A stretch of DNA of 64,000 nucleotides from Halothiobacillus sp. Lineage in GTDB: Bacteria > Pseudomonadota > Gammaproteobacteria > Halothiobacillales > Halothiobacillaceae. Positions within the stretch are counted from its first letter, which is position 1, and each line of letters opens with the position of its first letter. Below the pieces are notes generated by a model, which was not told where the DNA came from, searched no databases, and saw only the letters and a list, made by a program, of their open reading frames with translations. A program made the position numbers and the translations under genes. Below are positions 34,020-49,962 of this stretch, piece after piece. Where the stretch lies: assembly GCA_016278265.1 (NCBI GenBank), contig JADQCE010000003.1, positions 310,001-374,000 on the forward strand, written 5' to 3'.

Positions 34020-35363
34020 TCAGTCGGCAGCCGGGGCGACGACCGGGGCGTCGATCAGGTCGCGCTGTTCGCGCGCGGCGGCCAGCAGGGCCAGTCGGGC
34101 GACAACCCCGTAGCAGTACAGCCGGTTCTGGTCGCTGTCGGGCGAGGCATCCGGCGACGGTGTCACGCAGGACTGGGTGAAGGGCAGTGGCACGAATTCC
34201 GCGCCGGGCGAGTTGAGGTTCTCGCTCTCGCCCTTCTTGGTGTGCACGCGATAGAAGCCGCCGACCACGTGCCGGTCGATCATGTAGAGCACCGGCTCGG
34301 CGACGTGCCCGCTCGAGCCGAGGCGCTCGAAGCTGTAGATGCCTTCCTGGATTAGCACGCGGTTGATGCTGCGCCCATCCTTGGAGGCCGCCATCCGCGT
34401 GCGTTGCTTGCGATTCAGCCCGACCACCTCTTCGGCGGACTGGGCCATCATTACGCCCATGCCGTAGGTGCCGGCATCCGCCTTGATCACGACGAAGGGC
34501 TTTTCCTTGATCTCGAGCTCGTCGTATTTCTTCTGGATCGCGGCGAGCATCTCGCTGACCTTTTCCTGCAGGCAGTTCTCGCCCTCGCGCTTCATGAAGT
34601 CGATCTGGCCGCAGTCGAGGATCATCGGTGCGAGATGCCAGGGGTCGAGGTCGATCAGGTCGGCCAGCTCGTTGGCCAGTGCCTGGTAATGGCTGAAATG
34701 ATTGAACTTGGAGCGGTGCCACCAGCCCAGCGCCGTGGGCGGCACCACGGTCTGCTCGATGTCCTCGAGGATATCCTCGCGCCCGCCGGACAGGTCGTTG
34801 TTGAGCACGATCGTGCAGGGGGAAAAGCCGTCGACCTCGATCCGGCGGCCTTCACGGTGGATCGGATGCTGGGTCAACGTGCGTCCCGACGGCAGCTCGA
34901 AGTGTGCCGGGCCGTCGAGCGCATCGAGCGAGCCGATGCGTGTCTCGAAGCCGGCCAGCTCGAACAGATCCGCCATGGTGGCCAATGACTCGAGGTAGAA
35001 CTGGTTGCGCGTATGGCGCTCCGGGATGATCAGCATGCCGCGTGCGTCGGGGCAGGCGTGCTCTACCGCCGACTGGATCGCCTGCACCACTAGCGGGTCG
35101 AAGCTGTGGTTGAGATTGTTGAAGCCGGCCGGAAACAGGTTGGTGTCGACCGGGCCGAGCTTGTAACCGGCGTTGCGCAGGTCGACCGAGGAGTAGAACG
35201 GGGCCGGCGTCTTGCGCCACTGCTCGCGGAACCAGGTCTCGATCTGACGTCGGTTCTCGATGATGTGCGATTCGATCATCAACAGCGGGCCGCAGTAGCT
35301 CGCGTCGAGCTCGGGGGTCGAGTCCTGGGTGTCCAGTTGCAGGGCTGAATGGTTGTTTGTCAT
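34020..35363 (-). CDS. gshA: glutamate-cysteine ligase, Acidithiobacillus ferrooxidans type
   Basis: First step of glutathione synthesis. The 447-residue protein is unlike E. coli GshA and belongs to the separate proteobacterial family first noted in acidithiobacilli. Hallmarks I recall are SVDLRNAGYKLGPVDTNLFP, LIIPERHTRNQFYLE, VIKADAGTYGMGV and GGFYRVHT. It is the first gene of gshA-gshB-apbE-tonB and divergent from pilG over about 196 nt. Glutathione is likely important for sulfur metabolism in such bacteria, though the window does not show this. Confidence 0.92.
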   Translation of the reverse strand: MTNNHSALQLDTQDSTPELDASYCGPLLMIESHIIENRRQIETWFREQWRKTPAPFYSSVDLRNAGYKLGPVDTNLFPAGFNNLNHSFDPLVVQAIQSAVEHACPDARGMLIIPERHTRNQFYLESLATMADLFELAGFETRIGSLDALDGPAHFELPSGRTLTQHPIHREGRRIEVDGFSPCTIVLNNDLSGGREDILEDIEQTVVPPTALGWWHRSKFNHFSHYQALANELADLIDLDPWHLAPMILDCGQIDFMKREGENCLQEKVSEMLAAIQKKYDELEIKEKPFVVIKADAGTYGMGVMMAQSAEEVVGLNRKQRTRMAASKDGRSINRVLIQEGIYSFERLGSSGHVAEPVLYMIDRHVVGGFYRVHTKKGESENLNSPGAEFVPLPFTQSCVTPSPDASPDSDQNRLYCYGVVARLALLAAAREQRDLIDAPVVAPAAD

Positions 35364-35485
35364 CGACTTTTCGTCACGGTGTTCGCTGAGGTGGGGTGCG
35401 GGCCGGCACGTGGCCGCGCTTTCGTGCCCACAGTGTAAACGATGGCTGCCGCGTATGTTTCGTCACGGCGCGGGTGTCGAGGCGT

Positions 35486-35514
35486 TTGCCAAAGACGGGC
35501 GCGTTGGTTACATT
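35486..35514 (+). promoter_or_regulatory. promoter of the pilG-chpC array
   Basis: TTGCCA (35486-35491), a 17-nt spacer, TACATT (35509-35514), about 45 nt before the pilG ATG. Confidence 0.5.
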
Positions 35515-35559
35515 CGGCCGACGCAAGGCAAGAATCGGCCAGCAGCAAGGACGAAAGAC

Positions 35560-35991
35560 ATGGAAGCGACAGAGAATCACGCCGGCCTCGCCGGCTTGAG
35601 GGTCTTGGTGGTCGACGACAGCAAGACCATCCGACGGACTGCAGACAGCATCCTCAGTAAGGCGGGCTGCGAAGTGGAGAGCGCGATCGATGGATTCGAC
35701 GCCCTGGCCCGCATCGGTGCGTTCGACCCGGATGTCGTGATCATCGATATCCTCATGCCGCGTCTCGACGGCTACCAGACCACGGCGCTGATCAAGAACA
35801 ATGATCGTTTCGCCGACACGCCCATCATCCTGCTGTCCAGCAAGGACAGTATCTTCGACAAGGCGCGCGGTCGCATTGTCGGCGCCTCCGATTACCTCAC
35901 CAAGCCTTTCAACAGCGACGAGATTCTCGCCGCCGTGGAGCGTTTCGCCGAAGGGCGCCCCGTGGCCGACGAGGGCGCGATGGCGGACTGA
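35560..35991 (+). CDS. pilG: twitching-motility response regulator PilG
   Basis: Single REC-domain protein, 143 residues, of the Chp pilus chemosensory system. The phospho-acceptor Asp lies in VVIIDILMPRLDGYQ, with conserved DDSKTIRR at the N-terminus, Ser in LLSSKDS, and Lys in YLTKPFN. In Pseudomonas, PilG promotes pilus extension and cAMP synthesis. The longer frame upstream is non-coding; an AAGGAC site precedes the chosen ATG. Confidence 0.93.
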   Translation: MEATENHAGLAGLRVLVVDDSKTIRRTADSILSKAGCEVESAIDGFDALARIGAFDPDVVIIDILMPRLDGYQTTALIKNNDRFADTPIILLSSKDSIFDKARGRIVGASDYLTKPFNSDEILAAVERFAEGRPVADEGAMAD

Positions 35992-36070
35992 GAACGGCTT
36001 GGCTCCCGGGGTCCGATTCAGGACGCCGGGAGGATCGTATTGAACCGGAATTTTCTAGAGGAACAGGGTA

Positions 36071-36433
36071 GTGGCTCACATCGTTGTCATTGATGACTCG
36101 CCTACCGAGGTGTACGTGCTCCAGCAGATTCTCGAGCGTCACGGTCACCAGGTTTCCGTCGCCAACAGTGGCGAGGAAGGCGTTGAGCTGGTGCGTCAGG
36201 TGCGCCCCGACGCGGTGCTCATGGACGTGGTAATGCCGGGCATGAACGGCTTTCAGGCCACCCGCACCCTCAACAAGGACAGCGAGACGAGCGAGATCCC
36301 GGTGGTTATCGTCACCACCAAGGACCAGCAGACCGATCGCATCTGGGGCATGCGCCAGGGCGCCAAGGAGTACCTGGTCAAGCCGGTCAAGGAGGCCGAC
36401 CTGATCGCCGTGCTCAAGAGCGTGCTCGGCTGA
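36071..36433 (+). CDS. pilH: twitching-motility response regulator PilH
   Basis: A 120-residue REC protein with a GTG start after AGAGGAACAGG. The phospho-Asp lies in AVLMDVVMPGMNGFQ, and the Lys in YLVKPVK. PilH acts with or against PilG in pilus retraction. The family-typical WGMRQGAKEYLVKP is present. It lies 79 nt after pilG and 4 nt before pilI. Confidence 0.93.
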   Translation: MAHIVVIDDSPTEVYVLQQILERHGHQVSVANSGEEGVELVRQVRPDAVLMDVVMPGMNGFQATRTLNKDSETSEIPVVIVTTKDQQTDRIWGMRQGAKEYLVKPVKEADLIAVLKSVLG

Positions 36434-36437
36434 CGTC

Positions 36438-36986
36438 ATGCAGCGCACAGAGGATGTGTTCGATTATCTCGGCTGGATCAATCGCCAGGTCGATGAGCAT
36501 GCCGTCGGCCTGCCGAGCAGCGACGACCATGTCAGGACCTGGCAGGGCATCCTGTTTGCCGTTGATGGCCGCCGTATGCTCGTCGCCCTCGATGAGGTGC
36601 GGGCCATCGTCGCCCCGCCTCGCATGGTGACGCTTCCCGGTGCGCGTCCCTGGGTGTCGGGCGTGGCGAACCTACGCGGTGAACTAACCGGTGTGTTCGA
36701 CTTGGCCCGCTTCTGGTTTGACGTCACCACGCCGGAATCCCGCCACAGCGTGGTTTTTATCGCCAAACACGCCCAGGCCTCGTCGGCCTTTCTGGTGGAG
36801 CGCTCCTACGGCATCCGCCAGATTGCCTACGGCGACGAGCGACCCTTGAGCGATTCCGAGCATCACCGCGAGCTCGCTTCCCTGCCGGGTTTCCACCAGG
36901 AGGTGCGGCTCAACGAGGAGTGGTTGCCGGTGCTCGAGTTCCGGTCGCTGCTCGATCACGACCAGTTTCTCAATGCCGTCGCGTGA
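36438..36986 (+). CDS. pilI: CheW-like adaptor PilI
   Basis: The 182-residue CheW-domain protein links the receptor PilJ to the kinase ChpA. The CheW core contains GILFAVDGRRMLVALDEV, ANLRGELTGVFDL and EWLPVLEFRSLL. It is placed between pilH and pilJ, the standard pilGHIJ order. Confidence 0.9.
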   Translation: MQRTEDVFDYLGWINRQVDEHAVGLPSSDDHVRTWQGILFAVDGRRMLVALDEVRAIVAPPRMVTLPGARPWVSGVANLRGELTGVFDLARFWFDVTTPESRHSVVFIAKHAQASSAFLVERSYGIRQIAYGDERPLSDSEHHRELASLPGFHQEVRLNEEWLPVLEFRSLLDHDQFLNAVA

Positions 36987-37059
36987 CGTCGGCTTCGGGT
37001 GGCAGCCCGGACATAACTAAACAATGACGATGAATTCCATTCAGGAGTAAGTGGCAACT

Positions 37060-39096
37060 ATGAGTCTTGGCGCACGGATGGGCGGCATCAGCCGTAAGAT
37101 ACTGATCCTCGTGGTTCTCGCGGTTCTGGCCCTGGTCGCGACCGTGGTCGTGTTCATTTTGGCGGCCCAACGCGAGCAGGAATTCCTCGACCGTCGTCTC
37201 GCTGGCGCTGAGTTGGAGCGCTCCTCGCAGGAGATCACCATCGAGGTGTTGCGTGCCATCCGCGGCAACCCCGGGGCATTCGATCGGCTCCAGTCGATCC
37301 GTACCGATTTCACCGAGACGCTCAATGCCCTCCAGGGCGAAAACCCCGAGCGGCCCCAGCTCGAGGTGCCGCCGAATCGCGAAGACCTTCTCGCCGCGGT
37401 TTCCAATCGCTGGAACGTCTATAACGAATCCCTTAGCAAGGTGCTGGAGGGGCGTGAGGCCATCCTCAGCGTCGGTGAGCAGTCGGCCCAGATCGAGGAA
37501 ATCCTGCCTGAACTGACGGCCGCGTCGGACGAGGTGGTCCAGACGCTGGTCGCCAACGAAGCGCCCAGCCATCTCATCTACCTGGCCACCCGCCAGCTGA
37601 TGTTCATCGAACGCATTGGCACCACGCTCGACGAGATTACCGGCGGTGGCGAGCAGGCGGTCAATGCCTCCGAGCGCTTCGGCCGCGACGTCGCCCTGTT
37701 CGGCGGCGTGCTCAACGGCCTGCTCAACGGCAACCGCATGGCACCGCGCGTCAACAACGCCGAGGTGCGCGACGGGCTGCGCGAGGTGGGCGTGCTGTTC
37801 GCGACGGTCAACCAGCTGGTATCGGCCGTTCTTGAGCAGGCGCCGCAACTGCTGGCTGCCAACCAAGCGGCGCGCGAGATCGACCGCATGTCGAGCGACT
37901 TCACCGGCAGCACCTCGGAGCTGGCCCGGACTCTCGCCGCCGATCAGAACCAGGCATCGCAGTTCCTCTACCTTGGTTACGCTAGTGGTGCGATCGGCCT
38001 GTTGCTGCTCGTCTGGCTGGGCGTGACCCTGGTGCAGGAATCTCGCCGGGCGCTGGCGGAGACCGAGTCGGCCAACCAGCGTAACCAGGCGGCCATCCTG
38101 CGCCTGCTCGACGAGATGATGACGCTCGCCGACGGTGACCTGACGGCGCACACCACCGTGACGGAAGACATCACCGGGGCGATCGCGGACTCGGTCAACT
38201 ACACCATCGATGCCCTGCGTGACCTGGTCGGCACCATCAACGACACCTCGGTGCGCGTCGCCGAGGCGGTGCGTGCCTCGCAGGACAGCTCGCGGGCACT
38301 CGCCGATAAGTCGCGCGGCCAGGCCCAGCGGATCACCGAGATTTCCGATGCCATCGCGCAGATGTCCGACGAGATCGGCAGGGTTTCGGTCAGTGCGCAG
38401 GAGTCGGCCCAGATCGCCGAATCCTCGGTCGACGTGGCCCACCGCGGTGGTGATGCGGTGCGCCAGACCATCAAGGGGATGAACCAGACCCGCGAGCAGA
38501 TCCAGGAAACCTCCAAGCGCCTCAAGCGCCTGGGCGAATCCTCACAGGAGATCGGCGACATCGTTGGCTTGATCACCGACATCGCCGACCAGACCAACAT
38601 CTTGGCGCTCAACGCCGCCATTCAGGCCGCGATGGCCGGCGAGGCTGGTCGCGGCTTCGCGGTGGTCGCCGACGAAGTACAGCGGCTGGCCGAGCGTGTC
38701 AGTGACGCGACCCGTCAGATCGAGCTGCTGGTAAACACCATCCAGACCGATACCTCCGAGGCCATGCTCGCCATGGAGCAGACCACCTCGAACGTCGTCG
38801 ACGGCGCCACGCTCGCCGAGAACGCCGGCAAGGCACTGTCTGAGATCGAAAGTGTCTCGCTGAAACTCTCCCAGCAGATCAACGACATCACCTCGGTGGC
38901 CCAGAAGGAGGCCTCGGTGGCGACCGATCTGCGCGAAGCGGTCAACCGGATTCGCCAGGACACGCAGCAGACGGCGGAAAACGCGACCCAGGCCGCCGAC
39001 GAGATCGGCGAGCTGGGCTCGCTTTCGCAGGAGCTCAACCGCTCCGTGGCCGGCTTCACGATGCCCGAGCGCGACGACGCTCAGGCAGCGAGCTGA
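37060..39096 (+). CDS. pilJ: type IV pilus chemoreceptor PilJ
   Basis: The 678-residue membrane receptor has TM1 at about 10-30, a periplasmic PilJ-type region to about 300 and TM2 at about 306-326. A HAMP-like part follows, then the signalling tip [20 protein letters not shown], characteristic of PilJ (IQAAMAGE instead of IEAARAGE). The AGGAG site at 37043-37047 lies 3 nt before a GTG at 37051 and 12 nt before this ATG, so either start is possible. It is thought to sense pilus tension and surface contact. Confidence 0.93.
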   Translation: MSLGARMGGISRKILILVVLAVLALVATVVVFILAAQREQEFLDRRLAGAELERSSQEITIEVLRAIRGNPGAFDRLQSIRTDFTETLNALQGENPERPQLEVPPNREDLLAAVSNRWNVYNESLSKVLEGREAILSVGEQSAQIEEILPELTAASDEVVQTLVANEAPSHLIYLATRQLMFIERIGTTLDEITGGGEQAVNASERFGRDVALFGGVLNGLLNGNRMAPRVNNAEVRDGLREVGVLFATVNQLVSAVLEQAPQLLAANQAAREIDRMSSDFTGSTSELARTLAADQNQASQFLYLGYASGAIGLLLLVWLGVTLVQESRRALAETESANQRNQAAILRLLDEMMTLADGDLTAHTTVTEDITGAIADSVNYTIDALRDLVGTINDTSVRVAEAVRASQDSSRALADKSRGQAQRITEISDAIAQMSDEIGRVSVSAQESAQIAESSVDVAHRGGDAVRQTIKGMNQTREQIQETSKRLKRLGESSQEIGDIVGLITDIADQTNILALNAAIQAAMAGEAGRGFAVVADEVQRLAERVSDATRQIELLVNTIQTDTSEAMLAMEQTTSNVVDGATLAENAGKALSEIESVSLKLSQQINDITSVAQKEASVATDLREAVNRIRQDTQQTAENATQAADEIGELGSLSQELNRSVAGFTMPERDDAQAAS

Positions 39097-39200
39097 TAGC
39101 GGCACGACAGCAGGCGGCCCGGTCGGCCGGCGAGGCAATCGTCGTAACCGGGGCACGGATCTTCCAGCAGGCGGGATGCCGAAAGGCGGTGAATTGAGAC

Positions 39201-45819
<6,619 letters not shown>

Positions 45820-45830
<11 letters not shown>

Positions 45831-46362
45831 AGGACAGCAAGCAGCCATGGCACAGCCAGACCAATTGCAAGCCGGCGAGGCCCCGATCCGCGCCGTGCGA
45901 CTCCCCACGCAGCTGACCGATCTCGAGCTGCTGATCCCCTATGCGTTGATCGCCGAGATCACCGACGTTTCCCTGCCCGAGGGCAGTATCCGTCTGGGAC
46001 GCAGCGAGGCGACCATCGTCAACTGGCGCGGCCAGCGCGTGCCGTTGGTGAGCCTCGAGGCGATGAATGGTGAGTCGGTGCCCACCATTGGTCGGCGTGT
46101 GCGGTGCGCCATACTCTATGGAACCGATCCCGAGCGGGCCTTGCCCTACTACGCCCTGCTCCTGTCTGGCGTGCCGCGCTCCGAGCAGGTCGAGCGTCGC
46201 CAGATCGAGACGGCCGGTCCGCAGGACAACCCGCTCTGGCACGCCGTCGTTCGCCTGGACGGACGTCTGACGGCCATTCCGGACATTCGCGTGCTCGAGG
46301 AGCGCGTCGACCAGATGCGCCTTGGCGAGGAAGAATCGCGCGGATCCCTCGTCAGCGAGTAG
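45820..46362 (+). CDS. chpC: CheW-like protein ChpC
   Basis: The 180-residue CheW-domain protein contains LELLIPYALIAEITD, IVNWRGQRVPLVSLEAM and AVVRLDGRLTAIPDI. It overlaps the end of chpA by 11 nt; another ATG at 45847 is possible. In Pseudomonas, chpC follows chpB; here chpB (methylesterase) is missing. It would be a second adaptor linking ChpA to receptors. A strong terminator follows. Confidence 0.85.
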
Positions 46363-46394
46363 TTTGCTGCCGCGGCTTGCGCTCAGGCATCGAC

Positions 46395-46433
46395 GAAAAA
46401 ACCCGGCACACCTCGGTGTGCCGGGTTTTTTGT
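46395..46433. terminator. terminator of the pil-chp array
   Basis: ACCCGGCACA (46401-46410) pairs with TGTGCCGGGT (46417-46426), extended by flanking A and T runs on both sides. It probably acts in both directions, also ending btuB-btuM. Confidence 0.9.
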
Positions 46434-46471
46434 TTTCCCCCGCCGATTCCGGGGCGAGATTTGCGGTCCGG

Positions 46472-47086
46472 CTAGCCGTGCCGCTGTGCCCGGACTCCGT
46501 CGTGAACGACATTCGTTGCCGCCATGGCGGCCAGCGCGATCACGCTGTAGATCGCCGCACTGGTCAGATAGCCACCTAGATATGGAAGCGTGCGCTGGGC
46601 GTATTCGAATGCCGCCATGGCCTCGAACTGACCGGAGAAGGCGTAGAACGTGGCGTTCGAGATGCCGAACGCGATCACGCTGCCCGCGAGCAAGGCCGGG
46701 GCAACCCACGCCAGCTCCGCGAGCGTGCCTTCCGAACCCCCCGTCAATCGCTTGCCCGCGAGCCGCCCCGCGCCCCAGAGGGCGGTGTAGGCGGCCAACA
46801 CGCCAGGGTAGGCCGGTGAGAAGCAACTGGCCATGGCCGCGCCATCGAGCCAGACGCTGCCCAGGTCGATCGCGACGGCGAGGACCAGCAGCCCGCCCAG
46901 TACCCGCAGCTGCCGGAGCCACAGCCCGGCGAGGAAGAACACCGCCCAGGAGGTGTCCGCCAGGTGCAGCGCCGAGCTGAAGTGGTGATAGCGCGTGGCG
47001 AGCATCGAGATCGCCATGACGGCAAGCGCGGCAATGGCGACAACTCGACTGGGCGGCAAAAGTCGTTCCTGGAGCGGATGGGGCAT
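46472..47086 (-). CDS. btuM: BtuM-like vitamin B12 transporter (ECF S-component relative)
   Basis: The 204-residue membrane protein has about six hydrophobic helices and a single Cys (Cys88) in MASCFSPAYPG. BtuM proteins of Gram-negative bacteria are solitary relatives of ECF S-components and use a conserved Cys in a similar helix to bind and decyanate cobalamin. A His pair (34-35), Asp74 and Tyr93 are spaced much like residues I recall as conserved in that family. It lies 40 nt after btuB, under the same cobalamin riboswitch. The call rests on context and motif memory, not on an alignment. Confidence 0.68.
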   Translation of the reverse strand: MPHPLQERLLPPSRVVAIAALAVMAISMLATRYHHFSSALHLADTSWAVFFLAGLWLRQLRVLGGLLVLAVAIDLGSVWLDGAAMASCFSPAYPGVLAAYTALWGAGRLAGKRLTGGSEGTLAELAWVAPALLAGSVIAFGISNATFYAFSGQFEAMAAFEYAQRTLPYLGGYLTSAAIYSVIALAAMAATNVVHDGVRAQRHG

Positions 47087-47126
47087 GGTCGGATGACGTC
47101 CTGAAAACCGGGTGGGAAGCGCTATG

Positions 47127-48977
47127 TTACCGGCCGTAGCGCAGGCTCACAAACACGCCGCGAGGTGCTTGATGAAAGCCATCGACGATTTGGTAATCCC
47201 GGTCGAACACATTGTCGATGCGGGCCTCGATGCGCCAGTCAGGTGCAAGACGATAGCTGCCGCGCAGATCGGCAACCACGTAGCCCGTGTTGTCGGTTTC
47301 CGAACCACTTTGCCCACGCAAGGTGCTCCCGAGCGAAAAGGCGCCCAGCTGACGATCGACGGCCAGTCGACCGCTCCACCGCGGTTGTTTCGGCAGGGGC
47401 TCGCCCGTGGCCTCGTTCTCGGTCGACAGGTAGGTGAGGCTCGCGTGAGCCGACCAGGTGTCGTTGCTCCAGCGAGCAACGAGTTCCGCGCCGCGGATTG
47501 TCGCCTCGGTGATGTTTTCCGGCACGTAGGTGGGCGGCGGGCTCGCGATCAGATCGTCGGCCGATGAGCGGAAGGCCGTCGTCTCGATGCCCCACTGCCC
47601 GCGGTTCCAGGCAACGCCGATGCGCGAGGTGCGCGTGCGCTCCGGCTCGAGGTCGGGGTTCGCCGTCGCGAAGCAAAGGCCCGGCGCGATGCAGTAGGGC
47701 GGGTAGTAGAGCAGGTTGAAGGACGGGACGTTGAACGAGGTGCCGTGTCCCGCGCTGAGTGTCCAGGCCTCGTCGAGACGATAGGCAAGATCCAGGGAGC
47801 CGGTATTGGCGGTGCCGAATTGCTCGTTGAAAGCACGGCGCAGCGCGCCCTGGATATCCAGACGTTCGCCAAGGCGAGTATTGAGCTGGGCAAACAGCCC
47901 CTGGTTGCGCCGGCCATCCTCGACGTAGTCGGTCGTGCTCGATAGCTTGTCGTATGTCTGGTCCGCGCCGACCGTCAGGGTAGTGGATGATCCGAGGAAG
48001 AAGTCGTTCGCCAGCGAGAGCGTGTCGCGTTGCGTGTCGAAACGTGAATCAAAACGCTGGTCGCGGAAATAGTCCTGGTCGTCGATATGACGCCCTGCCT
48101 GGGTGCGCAACTGCCAGAAGCCGATCCGGCCGGTGGAGGCCGACAGTCCGATGGTGCGTTGTTCGATTTCGCTGTTGTTGGTGGGGCCGTCGTACTCGAC
48201 CTCGGCGGAGGCGGCCAGCACGTGGGCACGCACATGGCCACCCTCTCCGAACCGATATCCGGCCTGCAACTGCAGCGAATCGCGTTCGTAGCCGTCGTCG
48301 TCCGGTTCATCGCCGTAACAGGGTGGGGTGAACGGGCCGCTGTTCTCGCAGGCATCGAAGCCATCGGTTTCCTCATGGGCCACGCCCAGCGAGTAGTCGA
48401 ACGCCCCTTGGCGGCCACCGATATGGGCATCGGCCTCGCGTTGACCGCGTGAGCCCGCGCCAATCCCGCCAGACAGATGAGCACCGTCCTCGGTGCCTTC
48501 TCGGGTGAAGATCTGGATCACCCCGCCGCCGGCATCCGCACCCCATTGACCGGAGCGCGGGCCGCGCACGATCTCGATCCGCTCGATCTGCTCCAACGGG
48601 ATGTGCTCGAGATACGATTGACCGGCGGATACCGAACCGATGCGCACGCCGTCGAGGAAAACCGCCGTCCGGTTGGCGCTCTGTCCCCAGATCGAGACAC
48701 TCGACAGCTTGCCGGGTCCGCCTTCGTTGCTGACGATCAGCCCGGCGCGTCCGGCGAGCAGGTCCGTGATCGATTGCGCCTGGCTGCGCTCGATCTCCTC
48801 GCGCGTGATGACGGTCTCGGGCATCGCGGGGGCGATGGCCGGGGCCTGGCGGGCGGCAGTGATGTTGATCGGGCCCAGCCGGTCATCGGCCTGTGACGGG
48901 ACGAGGGTAAAAAGACAGGTCAGGCCGGTGAGCCCGGCGGTGAGCGACGAGAGTCGCCGTGCGGAAGCATGCGTCAT
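47127..48977 (-). CDS. btuB: TonB-dependent outer-membrane vitamin B12 receptor
   Basis: The 616-residue protein has a signal peptide (about 1-30, ending VPSQA-DD). A short TonB-box region follows (around INITAAR), then a plug domain (about 45-165: ITREEIERSQAQSITDLLAGRAGLIV, RIEIVRGPRSGQWG) and a beta-barrel. The 'GPRSG-WGADA-GGVIQI' segment is typical of BtuB. It ends in SLRYGR rather than a terminal aromatic, slightly unusual for a barrel. The cobalamin riboswitch upstream settles the ligand. No clear ribosome site precedes the ATG, which may be part of riboswitch control. Confidence 0.93.
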   Translation of the reverse strand: MTHASARRLSSLTAGLTGLTCLFTLVPSQADDRLGPINITAARQAPAIAPAMPETVITREEIERSQAQSITDLLAGRAGLIVSNEGGPGKLSSVSIWGQSANRTAVFLDGVRIGSVSAGQSYLEHIPLEQIERIEIVRGPRSGQWGADAGGGVIQIFTREGTEDGAHLSGGIGAGSRGQREADAHIGGRQGAFDYSLGVAHEETDGFDACENSGPFTPPCYGDEPDDDGYERDSLQLQAGYRFGEGGHVRAHVLAASAEVEYDGPTNNSEIEQRTIGLSASTGRIGFWQLRTQAGRHIDDQDYFRDQRFDSRFDTQRDTLSLANDFFLGSSTTLTVGADQTYDKLSSTTDYVEDGRRNQGLFAQLNTRLGERLDIQGALRRAFNEQFGTANTGSLDLAYRLDEAWTLSAGHGTSFNVPSFNLLYYPPYCIAPGLCFATANPDLEPERTRTSRIGVAWNRGQWGIETTAFRSSADDLIASPPPTYVPENITEATIRGAELVARWSNDTWSAHASLTYLSTENEATGEPLPKQPRWSGRLAVDRQLGAFSLGSTLRGQSGSETDNTGYVVADLRGSYRLAPDWRIEARIDNVFDRDYQIVDGFHQAPRGVFVSLRYGR

Positions 48978-49024
48978 GGATACGGTTTCACGTGACCGAC
49001 CAGCCCACCGCAGGTCGGGAATGC

Positions 49025-49222
49025 CGATCAGAGGCCGGTCTCCGGGCTCGTGGTCTAGGGGATATCCCCTGTCGGCATCGCCTTCCCGGCCCGGGGTTGT
49101 CTGGGCCAGTGGCTAAATGATGCCGACGTCACCACCTACCGTTGCGGGGGCAGCACGGGCCTTCGACCCGTTTCCCTGTTTCAGTGCCCGCCATGTTCCG
49201 CGGGGGCACCACCTCTGACGTC
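49025..49222 (-). ncRNA. cobalamin (AdoCbl) riboswitch
   Basis: Read on the minus strand, all hallmark boxes occur in order: AGAGGTGGTGCCC, GAAACAGGGAA, CCGTGCTGCCCCCGCAACGG, GCCACTG, GGGAAGGCG and GAGCCCGGAGACCGGCCT. It ends about 48 nt before the btuB ATG. A CCGACC/GGTCGG hairpin (48996-49018) just after it may be the expression platform. B12 excess should shut off btuB-btuM. Confidence 0.95.
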
Positions 49223-49229
49223 GGGGCGC

Positions 49230-49258
49230 ATTGTTTGCAATCGGTTGAGTAAAGGCAA
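49230..49258 (-). promoter_or_regulatory. promoter of btuB-btuM
   Basis: On the minus strand, TTGCCT (49253-49258), a 17-nt spacer, AACAAT (49230-49235). The predicted start falls just before the first riboswitch helix. Confidence 0.55.
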
Positions 49259-49392
49259 GTCCTGGTGGTGACTCGTTTTCATGACCAAGATGAATCGAAT
49301 CTCGTTTACCGCGTGGTCGGGCACGACGGGCTTGTCGGCTACAATGACGGAAACTCCCTGCACCACCGCTCCACCCCATCACAGGCCGTGAC

Positions 49393-49962
49393 ATGCCCTC
49401 GACTGCCCCTCCCACCATCCAGGCGACCCGCACATTGGCCGAAACCCGCCTGTTTCGCGTGGAGAGTGTGGACCTGTGCTTTGCCAATGGCACCCAGGTG
49501 CAATTCGAGCGTCTCAAGGGCAGCACCAACGGCGCGGTGATTGTCGCCGCGGTGACCGACCGGGACGAGTTCGTCCTGATTCGTGAATACGCCTGCGGCA
49601 CCGAGCGCTACGAGCTGGGCCTGCCCAAGGGCCGGATCGATGCCGGCGAAATCCCGGTGGAGGCCGCCAATCGTGAACTGATGGAAGAGGCCGGTTTCGG
49701 CGCCCGACGCCTGACCCGGCTCAACGAAATGACCATGGCACCCACCTATTCCGGTCAGCGCACGCACCTGGTGCTGGCCGAATCGCTTTATCCGGCCCGC
49801 CTGCCCGGTGACGAGCCCGAGCCACTGGAGGTCAGTTTCCTACCAATGGCCGAACTGGATGATTTTGCCGCCTCGGGCGATTGTTCCGAGGCAAGATCAT
49901 TGGCCGCCATGTTCCTGGTGCGGGCGTACCGGCAGCGACAAGAAAGGGAAGAGAACGCATGA
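49393..49962 (+). CDS. nudE: ADP-compounds hydrolase NudE (Nudix)
   Basis: Cleaves ADP-ribose, NADH and diadenosine polyphosphates. The 189 residues match NudE along their length: RLFRVESVDLCFANG, LIREYACGTERYELGLPKG, the Nudix box GRIDAGEIPVEAANRELMEE (Glu pair in RELMEEAG) and MAPTYSGQRTH. TACAAT at 49340-49345 may be its -10. It overlaps cysQ by 4 nt, as nudE and cysQ are linked in many Gammaproteobacteria. Confidence 0.93.
   Translation: MPSTAPPTIQATRTLAETRLFRVESVDLCFANGTQVQFERLKGSTNGAVIVAAVTDRDEFVLIREYACGTERYELGLPKGRIDAGEIPVEAANRELMEEAGFGARRLTRLNEMTMAPTYSGQRTHLVLAESLYPARLPGDEPEPLEVSFLPMAELDDFAASGDCSEARSLAAMFLVRAYRQRQEREENA

Noticed and set aside
38305-38330. Second GATAA-type sigma-28 box inside pilJ
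   Set aside because: It lies in coding sequence and lacks a TAAAGTTT-like partner at 11 nt.
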